The notes beneath the pieces were generated by a model that worked only from the letters and a program-made list of their open reading frames with translations, did not search any database and was not told the DNA's origin. A stretch of DNA of 64,000 nucleotides. Source: Haliotis asinina. Taxonomy: Eukaryota > Mollusca > Gastropoda > Lepetellida > Haliotidae. The DNA lies in NCBI RefSeq assembly GCF_037392515.1, contig NC_090281.1, positions 51,810,753 to 51,874,752 of the forward strand, in the 5' to 3' direction. The position numbers and the translations under genes were made by a program. Shown in pieces: positions 1 to 12,500 of this stretch; the stretch's first letter is position 1, and each line of letters begins with the position of its first letter.

Positions 1-3000
1 ACAGAAGGAAAAGAAGCAGGTCGTGCAGTGCCCTAAATTCAAATGGTCCTCCTCTTCTCGAATCACAGGGTTGTTGCATCTGGGGCACCACTCCACATCA
101 CTCATACTCTCCAAAGTTTTCTGAAAATACCACAGTCAGAATCAACTCCTGGGCAATACACTCCTCTTCTTAGGAATGATACAGATAATAATTTCCCATG
201 TGCATGTGTGAAACAATTAAAGCAAGGCTAGGTACTTTTTAAAGCGGTTTTGCTTGATGAAAATGTATGATTCCTTGCTCCACTGATCTACCACTTAAGT
301 GTACGAACATTTCCAAATGATTGTTCAAGTTGTGCAGAGCTTAAGAAATACTTTACATTCCTTTATATAAATCAGTGAGCTACATCATCAGTTTTACAGA
401 CAGCTACAACATAGAAGCAACAGTACTTGTATACCATCACAATTATGATAAGCATGGGTACAGCTTGTAAACGACAAACCTGTAGAAGCAGTCTCTCCCA
501 TCTATCAAACTCATCAGCAGGTAGGACACTCTGTATGATGTGGGGAGGAACAAAAGCATCACAGTCTGTGTCAGGACACCTGGAAATAAAGCACTGTGAC
601 AGTCATTGGCAATTATCAGAAAGAGTTTAAAATATTGAGCTCCAGTATGACAAAGTCGAGGTAGCAGCATAAGAAGCTCCTAAATTAGAATTACTGCCCT
701 AATGTTAGCATATAAACATGACAGAGTTCAGGATGGGATTATTTCTATAAAGCTTGCTGTACCTATATCAATATATGGCTACAAGTTATCACCCAGGACA
801 ATATAGCCACCAATGGTGACAACCACAAGTGGTTTGGGATCCATCTTATTTTTAAAAAAACCCAGTGAATTGGGTTTTTGCAGCTTTGAATGGCATTCCA
901 ATATTATGGCAGGGGACACCAGTGATGGGTTTCTGTGACATTCTGTGCTGATGTGGAATTAAACTTGGGTTTTCAGCATGATGAGCAAATAGTCTCTAAT
1001 CACCTGACTTGGGCTACAAACACACACACCCCACCCTCAACCCCCACCTCACAGTGGGAAGAGGAAACACTTGTTGACATCATGTATGCTCCAACCTGAG
1101 ATTTTCTACAGTTCCCAAGGTGACATGATGTTCACAGTATGCTGTCATGCAGTCTCTGCAGTAATGATGCTCACAATCCTTCATTCGGTAAAACTGATTC
1201 CCTGGCAATTCTTCATAACAAACATGGCACTCGTGGTTGGAACGGTAAAATTCTATGTCTGTTTGAACTTGATTGAATCTGAAAATATACAATTACTTTT
1301 CATATTTTTAAAAATGATACCTATATTACTTGAAATAAATATCAGACCCATACTTCATTGAAAATAAGTATCATTTCATACTTGCACAAATCACTCCATA
1401 GGAAAATGTTGAGCAGGATCACAAGTTTCCCCACAGATTCTCATTCAGGTACATTCATAATCTAGAACCTTGATGCTGTAATATGAACTGTAACAAATTC
1501 AGACACTGTCACAGTATGCACTCAATAACAACATGGACACTGCCTGCACTAGGGCTGTATAATCAGGAAGTGCTGTTATACTCACTGTAACAATGCGGAC
1601 ACTATATATTATAAACACTGTAACAATATGGGCACTGTATGTTATACTCACTGCAACAATGTGGATACTGTGTGTTAATATTGTCATACTCCTAGTAACA
1701 ATATGGACACTGTATGTTATACTCACTGCAACAATGTGGACACTGTTTGTTTTCTCCCTGTAACAATGTGGACACTGTAAGTTACACTCACTGTGACAAT
1801 GTGGACACTGAATGTTATACTCACTGTAACAATGTGGACAATGTATGTGATACTGTAACAATGTGGACACTGTATGCCTTGTAGTCATTGTAAAAGAGTG
1901 GACACTGTATATTACACTCACTGTAACAATGTTGACACACTGTATACTCATTGTGGCAATGTGGACACTGTAAAATACACTCACTGTAACATTGTAGACA
2001 CTGAATGTTATACTCACTATAACAATGTGGACAATGTATGTGATACTGTAACAATGTGAACACTGTATGTTACACTCACTGTAACCATGTTAACACAGTA
2101 TGCTATACTCACTGTGACAATGTGGACACTGCATATTAAACTCACTGTAACACTGTGGACACTATGTTATACTCACTGTAACAATGTGGACACTGTATGC
2201 TATACTCATTGTAACATGGTGGACATTATATGTTGTACTCACTGTAACGATGTGGACACTGTATGCTATACTCATTGTAACATGGTGGACATTATATGTT
2301 ATACTCACTGTAACGATGTGGACACTGTATGCTATACTCATTGTAACATGGTGGACATTATATGTTATACTCACTGTAACGATGTGGACACTGTATGCTA
2401 CACTCATTGTAACATGGTGGACATTATATGTTGTACTCACTGTAACGATGTGGACACTGTATGCTATACTCATTGTAACATGGTGGACATTATATGTTGT
2501 ACTCACTGTAACGATGTGGACACTGTATGCTATACTCATTGTAACATGATGGACATTATATGTTATACTCACTGTAACAATGTGGACACTGTATGCTATA
2601 CTCATTGTAACATGGTGGACATTATATGTTATACTCACTGTAACGATGTGGACACTGTATGCTTATAATACTCATTGTAACATGGTGGACATTATATGTT
2701 GTACTCACTGTAACGATGTGGACACTGTATGCTATACTCATTGTAACATGGTGGACATTATATGTTGTACTCACTGTAACGATGTGGACACTGTATGCTA
2801 TACTCATTGTAACATGGTGGACATTATATGTTATACTCACTGTAACAGTGTGGACACTGTATGCTATACTCATTGTAACATGGTGGACATTATATGTTAT
2901 ACTCACTGTAACGATGTGGACACTGTATGCTATACTCATTGTAACATGGTGGACATTATATGTTGTACTCACTGTAACGATGTGGACACTGTATGCTATA

Positions 3001-5102
3001 CTCACTGTAACAATATGGACACTGTATGCTATACTCACTGTAACAATATGGACACAGTATGCTATACTCACTGTAACATTGTTGACACTGCCTGCCCCAG
3101 GTCTGTACAATCAGGCAGTGCTCTGTGGTCTGCTTGGTCCTCCTCCTCCCCGACGGGCATCAGCAGGACATTGTCCTGGATACCAAGGTGGCTGTAAGTG
3201 GTAATTACCAATTACTTCAGTTCCATATTTTTTAAATATGAGAGCAATTCTTTCATTTATAAGTGTATCACGATATGGCCATTTTAGAAGGAGGAGGCAT
3301 TTACAGCAGTTTACAGCTTTCAAGCTATATCATCATGACTGAAAATGATCCAGTCAGTTGAGCATCTCTAAGACATGGCACATAAGCCTTTACAATTAGT
3401 CACTTGTCAGATCAGTTAATAAAGTAACACCTGTAGAACAGTTATGAATATACAGCTCTCATTAATTAATTCTTTGCAATAGTTCTTGGGTTGGTAAATA
3501 ATTCAGTCAGTATGAGCAAACAATGATGGCCTTTGCAATGAGTACACACTATACCAACCAGGTCATATATTGCAGCCAGTCACACCTATTCTGCAACAAA
3601 ATCCCACCAGGGGATAAAATAGTACCTGAAGATGTTATTTTCCAGCCAGTCAACCCAGGTGAAGATGACAGGGAGATTCTCAGACTCCTGCCACAACACA
3701 TCCAGCTGACCACACAAAGCAGCAAGCTGATTGGCTGTCAACCATGCGCATGACAGAGTGAACAATGGGGAACTCTGGGAAGGGTAAGTTGCAGGAAGAA
3801 CCATTTGCAGAGTAAGGGGAGATAAGTACTTCACGTTGAAAGATCCAATCCATCTCTGACCTGCAGTCAGAATGATTTCATGAAACTGAATAATCAAATA
3901 ACATCAACATTTATTCAATACCTATCTCAAGCATCTGGCCACCTGCCATTCATCATTACAATACCATTGGTTTAATACTGTATCATTCAATAGGCTTGCT
4001 CATTTTTTCACTCTGATGAAAATGTGCTTTGTTTGGTCTTTGTTCCTTCAAAGGCTGTTTTCACACAGCACAGCTTCTACTGTGAATTTCATAATACAAC
4101 ATACCTATCTTTATTCACTGATTCTACACAAGTCAACAATTTAAACTTCAGATCATTGATTCAATATCTCCAGTGAAATATCCAGGATGCCAAGGGCAGT
4201 GCTCGGTTGTGAATATTTTTTAGGGTGAATGCTGTATTCCACAGTGCAAATATAACTCAGCTAAAACTTTTTTCCAATTTTTTCACCAATAAGATTGATT
4301 AAACTTGCTTACCAGAGTCTGAGCGCATTAAGTTAACACATTTGCCAACTTCAGGAAGGGGAGCTGGTCCAGCACTGGCTGTTTCCTTGAGCTTGACAGG
4401 CATAAGGATATCTACCTTGATGTTCTGCTCATCTGTAGTGATGGGAACTGAAACCTGAAACATTCAGCACAGTAGACAGAACCAAACAATGCTGACTCCC
4501 ACTTGATGGAAGTAGATAATTATGTCATGGTGGATTGTAGAATTGGGATCCCTTACTACATAATAAAAAAAAGAAAACTTCAAACAATTCTGTGCAGAGG
4601 ATGGCACAGATAGTCCCATAACTGTTACCTATATTAACATATGAGTGAGTGGGTTTAGTTTTAGGCGGCACTCGGCAATGTTTCAGCTACATTTCAGTGG
4701 TCTGTAAATAATCGAGTCTGGACCTGACAATCCAATTATCAACACCATGAGCATCAATCTGCGTTTTTGGGAAATGATGACATGTGTCAACCAAGTCAGC
4801 AAATGTCACCACCTGATCCCATAAGTCACCTCTTACGACAAGGATAGTCGCCTTTTGTGGCAAGCATGGGTTGCTGTGGACCCATTCTATCCTGAAACTT
4901 TGCAGATCTCTTTACAAATGAGTATATATCCCATCATAAACACAATTAGCCAATATATGTGCAAAAAGGTATTGTTCATGCTCGGTATATGGATATTCCT
5001 TACATGTAATGTGTAGAAACCTTCCTTTTCTTCAGATGGTGAACTTAAAACTTTCAGTCTTTCAAATTCCCCTCCTTCATAGATAGACTGTAGAGCAAGC
5101 AC
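1..5102 (-). CDS. RNF14: RNF14-like RWD-RBR E3 ubiquitin ligase, paralog 1 (3' part off the window)
   Basis: This gene encodes an RBR-type E3 that takes ubiquitin from an E2 onto a RING2 cysteine. Coding exons read on the minus strand are 5102-5004, 4454-4313, 3860-3626 (together the RWD domain, with LALQSIYEG and [10 protein letters not shown]), 3191-3072 (acidic linker), 1278-1096 (RING1, HECHVC...[10 protein letters not shown]), 579-480 (CPDTDCD...DRWERLLLQ) and 120-1 ([11 protein letters not shown]). All junctions are GT-AG and in phase, and the exon order matches paralog 2 and vertebrate RNF14. RING2, with the catalytic cysteine, lies beyond the left edge. The first exon is not resolved. 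An ATG at 5355 opens MTTED, which resembles the human MSSED start, but its only in-phase donor (GTCCTC) is weak. The intron after the linker exon holds a large minisatellite. Family assignment is firm; the start is unsure. Confidence 0.88.
1534..1573 (-). repeat. Diverged copy of the linker-exon 3' end
   Basis: About 40 bp match the last part of the linker exon at 3072-3121 with roughly five differences, including the GACACTGCCTGC and TCAGG.AGTGCT blocks. It lies at the far end of the minisatellite from the real exon. The splice donor is destroyed here (ATTGAGT in place of CAGTGAGT). The array is therefore bracketed by two copies of the same exon end, one live and one dead. Confidence 0.75.
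1574..3071 (-). repeat. 33-bp minisatellite made of exon-end plus 5' splice-site units
   Basis: About 45 tandem units of 33 bp. From about 2160 onward they form a 66-bp two-unit higher-order repeat. On the sense (minus) strand each unit carries GTGTCCA..TTGTTACA followed by GTGAGTATA. This is the last 17 bp of the linker exon plus the start of its intron, and the array begins directly at the real donor (3072/3071). Because 33 is divisible by three, long spurious open frames cross the array on both strands; they are not genes. In the 66-bp part one unit keeps ACA|GTGAGT and the other reads ACAATGAGT, which lacks the GT. Confidence 0.93.
4641..4876 (+). repeat. Dispersed 240-bp SINE-like repeat (family B)
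   Basis: The copy runs from a TGAGTGAG tail through TTTAGTTTTAGGCGGCACTC, TAATCGAGTCTGGACC and CAACCAAGTCAGC to GGCAAGCATGGGTTGCTG. Near-identical blocks recur at 25131, 46103, 54704 (opposite strand) and 59850. It lies in the intron between the first two RWD exons of paralog 1. It has no reading frame. I recognise the style from abalone genomes, from memory only. Confidence 0.8.
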
Positions 5103-5355
5103 CTGTATATGTACAAAACAAAATAAGCATTATTACATTTATTATGTGCAAACATGCCTTAAGTTGTTCTGTCAGGAATGAAGGACAATTAAACCCAAGA
5201 TTAAAGGACCTGGTGGTTTCATCGCATGTGTGCGTATGTAATATCGATGTTTGAAAATATATATTTGCGAATATTAGTGTGGATGAGAGGCGAGTGAAGA
5301 TGCAAGTGCTCCTTTTGTTGCGGATACCGTGGTAGAGGACATCCTCTGTAGTCAT

Positions 5356-8300
5356 TGTAAGAATCTAAACGATCGATTGCGAAACGATACAATGTTACAC
5401 TCCAATTACACGTGCACTTACATCTAGGTGTTTCGTATCCACAGAATTGACATATTAATCCTATATAAGACTAGCACATAAATACCACATCATGAATTCA
5501 CATTCCACCTTTGTTCTGCCAATGTTTCCAGGAAGGAATTCACAGATTTTGTCGTCCTTCATATTTGCTCACGTTTCCATGTGTGGAACATTTGTCAATA
5601 TTTTCAACACACCTTAACCACCTTTCACAGTAGGAATTCTGCTAACATTATGAAAAGTAAAACATTCTTCAGCTCCAAACTAAACTCTTATTTTACCACA
5701 TCACACTGAGCGATTAAAGTGAATGTGTTGGTTTTATATTTCTTTGAACGTATTATCATGAGCAAATTAATGTACATGTTGTCTTAAGCATATGCTCTTA
5801 CTTGACACTGATTGTGTTGTATGTTTGGATTATCATGTGCAAATTAATTTACATGTTGTCCTTAGCCTGCGCGTTTACTGGACATCGATTGTGTTCACCC
5901 AGTGTCAAAGGTACCGTATACTGTTATCTTCACCTTGCGTATATTCTTATAAAAGACATATATCACTTTAAATAGATCATGTTCATGATTTTGTCCATAT
6001 GTATACAATGAATTAATTGAAATCTCTCCGTCTGTATGTATATAAGGAATTAATTGAAATCTTTATGTCTGTATATATATTTTAAATTAATTAAAATCTC
6101 TATCTGTCTGAACTGAATTCCTGCACTTGTGGCCAATCCCAGAGAGGGCCCATTTCATTATTTTCTGGTGTGTCCTCGATTTAATCACTTGAGACTAACC
6201 AAATACTTATATGCCAAAGGATTTGACATCAAAACTATTCTGTACAGTGATTGCTGATTTAATGACACTGAAGGTAGTAATCTAACAACATCAGTGTTCA
6301 AATGAACAACTAAAATTTTTCTTAAAACAACTCAGGATGATAACATTTATAACCTAAGACGATAAAAAATGATAAAACTTGAACTCAACAAACTAAATGT
6401 GAATGACTCTTACTTTTCAAACTATTAAAATATGAGAATTTCCTATATGTTAAATGACTTCTGCTAAACTAGTGGCCTGAACGAATATTTCAGGCTATGC
6501 AGATTTGAATTTTATCTGCTAAACTCCACAGAGTGTATAAAAAATCTAATCACTAACAGCAAAAACTAACTAACTCTGAGCCACACAAGCTAGCCCAACC
6601 AATCCCGCCAACCCACGTGGTCCGCTCACCCCAGCCTAGCAAGCAGCACGTGAATCATGCTTTTCCCATGATGATGTGTGTTGATGTGGTGTTTCTTGTC
6701 TATGAACACTTACTGTGTTGCGTTTTCAAGTCAATTTTGCATGTCAAGGAACAAAAAACGTTATCTTCAGAACAATCAGTGTATAATTATATTCAAGAAA
6801 CAAATCGATTCTCTAAATACGAAAAATAACACCGATATTTAACAACCTTAATAAAGACTGTACCATTATTATCAGTCTAAGTCTAACTTCACTTGGTAGC
6901 CATCATCATCAGTCTGGATGTGTTTCGTTTTCCTTAATTAATGTGTGACGTCTGAGTGTGACTGTATATTCAATATTATGTGGGGAGAGGCATTAATATT
7001 GACATTTTGCCTGTTTGTAATCTTTATTCATTAAAGATAATTACCATAACTATCAATACTGTTACCCAGGGGCCAGTTCGGGTGTGGGGCCGGTTTGGGT
7101 GAAATTGTAAGATTTATGAAGGTATTTATCTTAGTTCATAAGTATTCTTGACACTTAATGTTTTACATTTTCTAATACACAGACTACCACTGACTGAAAC
7201 TAATTGCCTTGGTATTGTCACGTGATCACTAGAGCAAAATGTTCTTGGTGCCGTTTCATATAAAATTCATAATATATTTTGTGTGGAGATAGTTCTGAGC
7301 CACTGTGCACAGGGCACGGGTTGACAAACGTGCATGAGTTACCCCCCTTTACAGTTTGTTTATATCTGTCATTGCCATTAGAAGTTTCCGTTCTGACATT
7401 TGACAGTTGACATAAAATCCGGGTATAGACAAACCTCATCATTTTGCTCCTCCAAGTTGCTGCTAAAACGTTCGTCTTTGAAGGTGGGCGTGGCGCCACC
7501 CTCGGCCATTGCTTTCAACACGGAAACAGCTGCCAGTGCCACTGATCGCTTCGTCAAGTTCGTGGACCTGGATCAGTTTCGTAAACAATGTGTCAATAAG
7601 ATGGACGTTCTGTTGTTCAAGTTGATGTTAAGTTGCAATCAATAATCATTTGACAGCTGTAGACAATCTTCATATTTAACCAGCTTCCACTTAATGGATA
7701 AAACTGTAAACACGGTCACCGTTAACACGTAAACTGTGTCTTGCACAACGATTTGCAAGTTGCCTTGGGCCCAGTTGGGGTTCGAGAGGTAGGTACGTTG
7801 TCCTGACACTCGTGAAAGTGTGTTGTGATGGGTGTATATAAAACTGTGCCCGTGTATATTTGCAACCGGGTATAAACGAAATGTATCCAAACAAATCATA
7901 TAGTAATGAACTCTTCTAGTAAGTACAGTGGGAATATCCGGGATAAACAATATTGGGTTGACTTTCTATTTATAGATTAAGGAATTTCCACAGTCTGACA
8001 CTAGGGTTAGATTATCTGTGCGTACATAAAAATACAGCACAAATGTTAAATAAAACCAAAACCTCCCCTGTGTTGAGAGTAGAAACTACTGCTAACAAGC
8101 TTCAGTAGGAGAGAAATAAGTGATGTCATTTTATTGTGACGCCGTGATAACCGATGACGTCAAAATGACTTGGTAATCATAGTCATTTATTTTCATTGTT
8201 AGCTCTTATCTCTTGGATGATAATTTTAAGATGCTTCGCCAAAAGATCAAATTACGGCACTGACAGTATTTGATCGCCAATTTTGCATTACGTCATTCTG

Positions 8301-8692
8301 TATAACCTTTGGTAGCTGACACGTCACTGGAAGAGGTCGTCAGTTGGCACCGAACGAGGACGTTATAAAAGTTGGGGGGCAAAAGGTATACTTTATTACA
8401 CTATGCATGATGGACCAAAGTGTATTTCTTTTCTACGATGCCAAATGTAATACACACAGTATTTAATCTTGGCAGAAAATAAACATATACATATATAATG
8501 ACACTAGTAAATGCACTGGTTTTGATACCAGATATGTATCATACATGTTTGTGGGAGGCTCATTTTTTTTTTATCGGACTCGTATTTCATGTCAGAGTGC
8601 GCTCGGGATTGTCGAATAAAACTTTACGAACTGTTGACAGTGTGTTCTGCTTCACTTTAGATAATAATCTAGCATATGGTCTCTGGGGGGTA
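5356..8692. other. Intergenic stretch between the two RNF14-like paralogs
   Basis: No exon or protein family was recognised. The DNA is AT-rich. Around 5990-6110 a phrase near GTATGTATATAAGGAATTAATTG is repeated about three times. Open frames here are short and have no family resemblance. The promoter of paralog 1 must lie near 5.1-5.5 kb, but no clear core element was found. Confidence 0.5.
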
Positions 8693-8746
8693 GAATAGGC
8701 CTTCAGCAACCCATGCTTGCCATAAAAGGCGACTCAGCTTGTCGAG
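8693..8746 (-). repeat. Truncated family B repeat
   Basis: The head of the family B repeat (GGCCTTCAGCAACCCATGC through GGCGACTCAGCTTGTCG) is present and stops where a Tc1 fragment begins. Either the transposon fragment replaced the rest or a deletion joined the two. Confidence 0.65.
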
Positions 8747-8749
8747 TGC

Positions 8750-9110
8750 CCAAACCATTCGAAATCGCCTGCGCTCTGCTCGTCTTCATGAACGGCGACC
8801 ATATCGTGGACCAATTCTCTCCCGTTTCCATCGAGGGCCAACGTCGTCTTCTGAGGTGGACCCAGCGAGATTGGAATAGGGTTGTGTTTAGTGAAGTAAG
8901 GTTGACATTAACCTTTCATGATGAAAGGGGTAGAGTTTGGAGAAGACGAGGAGAACGCAATGCCCACTGTTGCGTACGCGGTAGCGTTATGGTTTGGGGT
9001 GCTATCAACGGTCATGCTCTATCCCGACTCGTTGTCATCCAGGGAAACCTTAATGCGGCAGCATACAGGGATCAGGTGCCCGTTCCAGAGCATACCCGAC
9101 ATTGACATGA
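8750..9110 (+). mobile_element. Decayed Tc1-like transposase fragment
   Basis: A partial Tc1/mariner DDE domain reads WNRVVFSEVRLTL, RVWRRRGERNAHCC, SVMVWGAI and VVIQGNLNAAAYRD in that order. This corresponds to the middle of a 340-aa Tc1 transposase. The first catalytic aspartate motif (FSDES in live copies) is FSEVR here. The frame ends soon after the NLNA motif, and neither the helix-turn-helix region nor the third catalytic residue is present. It is a dead fragment. Confidence 0.8.
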
Positions 9111-9520
9111 TTTCATCATGTTGTGACTCACAGTTTTTGATCATGGACATTGTAGACGCATTTCCGATAGAACCGATTGCATGACAAACATGATCTGTAT
9201 GCTAAAGCATCTTTAATGACAAGAGAATTGAATACAATCGTTATTTCAAACCCATTTTTTAAAAAAATGTTCAAATCATTGACTTTGAAACGAGTGTAAA
9301 GTTTTTATTTTTTTCGAGTTTATTACTTAAATGACTATACAAAGAGTGAAGAAACTATGACGGGATTTCAATAATACAACGCTGGATCATAATTAAATGT
9401 TTTATTTCCTCATATTTTGGGGTTTTTTTAAATTGAACTTTGCGTTATAATGTCCTCCTGACACGCGGTAACGTTATATAACTGCACAAACCGTCGTTAT
9501 ACCCAGCTCACTGACGCACT

Positions 9521-12500
9521 CTAGGAGTGTTGGGGACAGCTGGCTTTAGAGAAATGGGCAGTAACCACTCCCACAATCCTCATTCCGCATACATAGCAGA
9601 AGTTAATGCTGCAACAACGACATCGAATGTGGTTGTTGCGGTCAACTTTGACGTTCTTGTAACGACAATTCGGGCATGAAATTGTTTCCCTGACCTTTGC
9701 ACCAACCATACTCTCTACGTACTCCATGTTCTGGAACAAAAAGATAGTTGATAAATTGACATGCCGTATTTCCCATAATCGTCGAATACACGTGTACAAA
9801 GCTGCGTTTAACAGAGAAAATGATATCTAAATTACTCTAATTCTGTGCTAAGGACTAACATCTCTTCTGACAGTCACATTATCTATGGCTGCCGATATGC
9901 AATACCGTATTTGAAATATTAAGCGCCGGACCAGATCCACAAAGAATTCGTAAGTTATGACATTCGTTAGCCTGTGGTAAACGTTACGAATGCTTTGTGG
10001 AGAGGGACCCAGGGCTCAGTTTCACGAAGCTCTTGTATGCCTAAGATCTCGTAACTTTTCTCGCAGCATTCGTACCTCCTGTATTAGAGTATATGAGGTA
10101 CCTATTATCTATGTTTCACCTACATAGAGATAACCAGTTCCTGTGCCTCATCGCTAGTCAAGTAGATTCCGACGTTTACTTAAAATTGGGGCCCTTCCAT
10201 AATTCTAAACTTAATGTAAAGTAAGTGACCCTCCTTCATGTCATGTACAAAATGAATGACAGCTCACCTACTACATATGTACAGAACTGATGGCACCCTG
10301 CCTCCCCAGAACAAAATGGAACACATTAGCTACAAGTCTAAAGTGATCATAAGTTACCTTAACTTCTCATACCTAAAAACGTCTTCTTTGCAAGATAAAC
10401 GTGCGTTCACGTATAATACCTGAGGGGTGATGTTTCCCACGAGGGGAGTTAACTCCGTCATGTCCATGAGACTACAGCGCGAGTTGCCCACAGTGTAGTG
10501 CCGATAGCCGTGGATCACCAAGCCGCAGAGCCAGCAGAAGCTGATGCCACATCTACACTTCATTTTGTTGCATCTGCAACAAAGAGGGCGCGGGTTCAGA
10601 TATTTACACACCACATATCGGTGAGGAGTAACGATGAAATAACAATAACGTTATGCTATAAACCTTTTACACGTACAGGGTGGCCTACTGGTTTGAGGCG
10701 TCGCAATTCCATGTGCAGAGTTGTGTCCCTTAAGCAGAACACGAATCTTGTGAGTGAGGGCGCGAATATGGGTTTGGCGCACTGATTATGATTTCCAGTT
10801 TGTCAGTGTTAAACGTCTAACACCTGCATCACTTTTTCCAATAACAATATGCGGAAATGCCGTAAGGTAACTGGAATATTGTTCAAAGCGTTTCTATCAT
10901 ATAGAACTGAGTATGGTTTTATACATTCTCTTCCCACAGAAATTACACCTGTCATATCATCCTACATAACAGGAGTAATCTCTGTGGGAAGAGAATGGGT
11001 TTTATACTGATTTAGCAACATTCCATCAGTAGATGCGGTATGCCGAAAATGGACTTCACACATTCGATCTGTCCATGTGGGGAATCAAGCCCGGATGTTT
11101 GGTGTCACAAGCAAACGACTAACCGCCCCTTTGTTATTGACCAAAACTCATCATGAGACCATGCTGCTGGTCTGATTGATCCAAAGATTTAGGAAGGAAT
11201 ACAATTAAGCATCATTTATAATCTGCATTAATAAAGAAATTATTACAATCTGAGTGTGCTGACATTTTGAAAGTTAAAACAAAACTATTATACCATTTCG
11301 TTAATCCACGTGGTATATTTTTAAGATTTGAAATTGAGAAAATCAAGGACCTATCTGTGACGAAAGTTCGCTATATTTCCGGGATCCCAATTTAAACCGT
11401 TTTTCAACCAGTAAGGTTGCAGCCAACATTTTCATTCACTTTACAAGTCTGGACGGCTGGACTAGTGACTTAGGATTTACACCGCCTTTCCGATCTCTGA
11501 GTGGGGATCAGCAAACTACATAAACAGATGTATATGTATTATTTCTTGAATAAAATACCCTTTCCAAAACTCCCATGCACATCTCAAAAGCGTACTGACA
11601 CTTCCAATTTCGAGAAATATGAATGAGAGTTCAAAATCAAAAAGAATACTTCTCGGGATTTTAAATTTTGACTTAGCTCACTCACCCCCCTGCCTTTTCT
11701 ATCTTTGCGCTGCATTTCGGACAAAGCCTGGTCTTTCGATGAAGCCTCGTCTTGCTTCTGATTTCTTCCTCAAGCTTCCGTCGCTTCTCTTCAAATTGGC
11801 GCCTTTCACTTGCAGACGACAATAGTCCCTTCCGGTTCAGATTCTGTAGTTTCTCTTCCATCGTAATGCATACTTCTCCCTGCAACATTACACCTTGGTT
11901 GTGTTGGTATTATTTCCGCGCGAAATACTTCACTCCGCAGGTCACGTGCAATTACTATATTATATCTGGTAAACTTAAGATCTAAAATAAGGGGTTTTAT
12001 GAAAACGCCATAACCTGCCATAACACCCTTACAATGTTTTACATGTAGGTCAGGGTGCATGTTTCGGGATACCAGCATTATTTCAAACCCCACAAAAAGT
12101 AAGCACCTGTATATTACATGACGAGAAAGCCACCCGCAATATGGATTGTAATCCACATGGATGCTCAAGAACAATATTCAAATCCACGTCGCACGTCTAC
12201 GAAACCTGAGAAAGTACGAGAGATGCGGATGTTTCTGGATTTGTGCCACCACATACATACTCCATGAGGATCGCAAGTACCATTACAGAAAATCGATTCT
12301 GTTCTACTCCACACTAAGGCCGAATGTTCAATGTTGCAAACACATAAAGTCAATATATAATATGTAATACGGGAAGCATAAAATAAAAACGAATCTTCAT
12401 AACTACAGACAAAAAGTTTCATGGACTCGCCAGTACTACAATGATATACTTATGAACACTATGTAACATGGCAACCACTGATATTGACTTGGAACATTAA

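Noticed and set aside
2087-3204. Long open frames of up to 205 codons with CYTHCN or VHIVTVS repeats, on both strands
   Set aside because: They cover a 33-bp tandem repeat whose length is divisible by three, so frames stay open by necessity. They are out of frame with the linker exon and have no start context.
5077-5355. 92-codon minus-strand frame starting MTTEDVLYHG as the first exon of paralog 1
   Set aside because: The start resembles RNF14, but the obvious donor (CACG|GTATCC) has the wrong phase and the in-phase one is weak, so I did not extend the gene to it.
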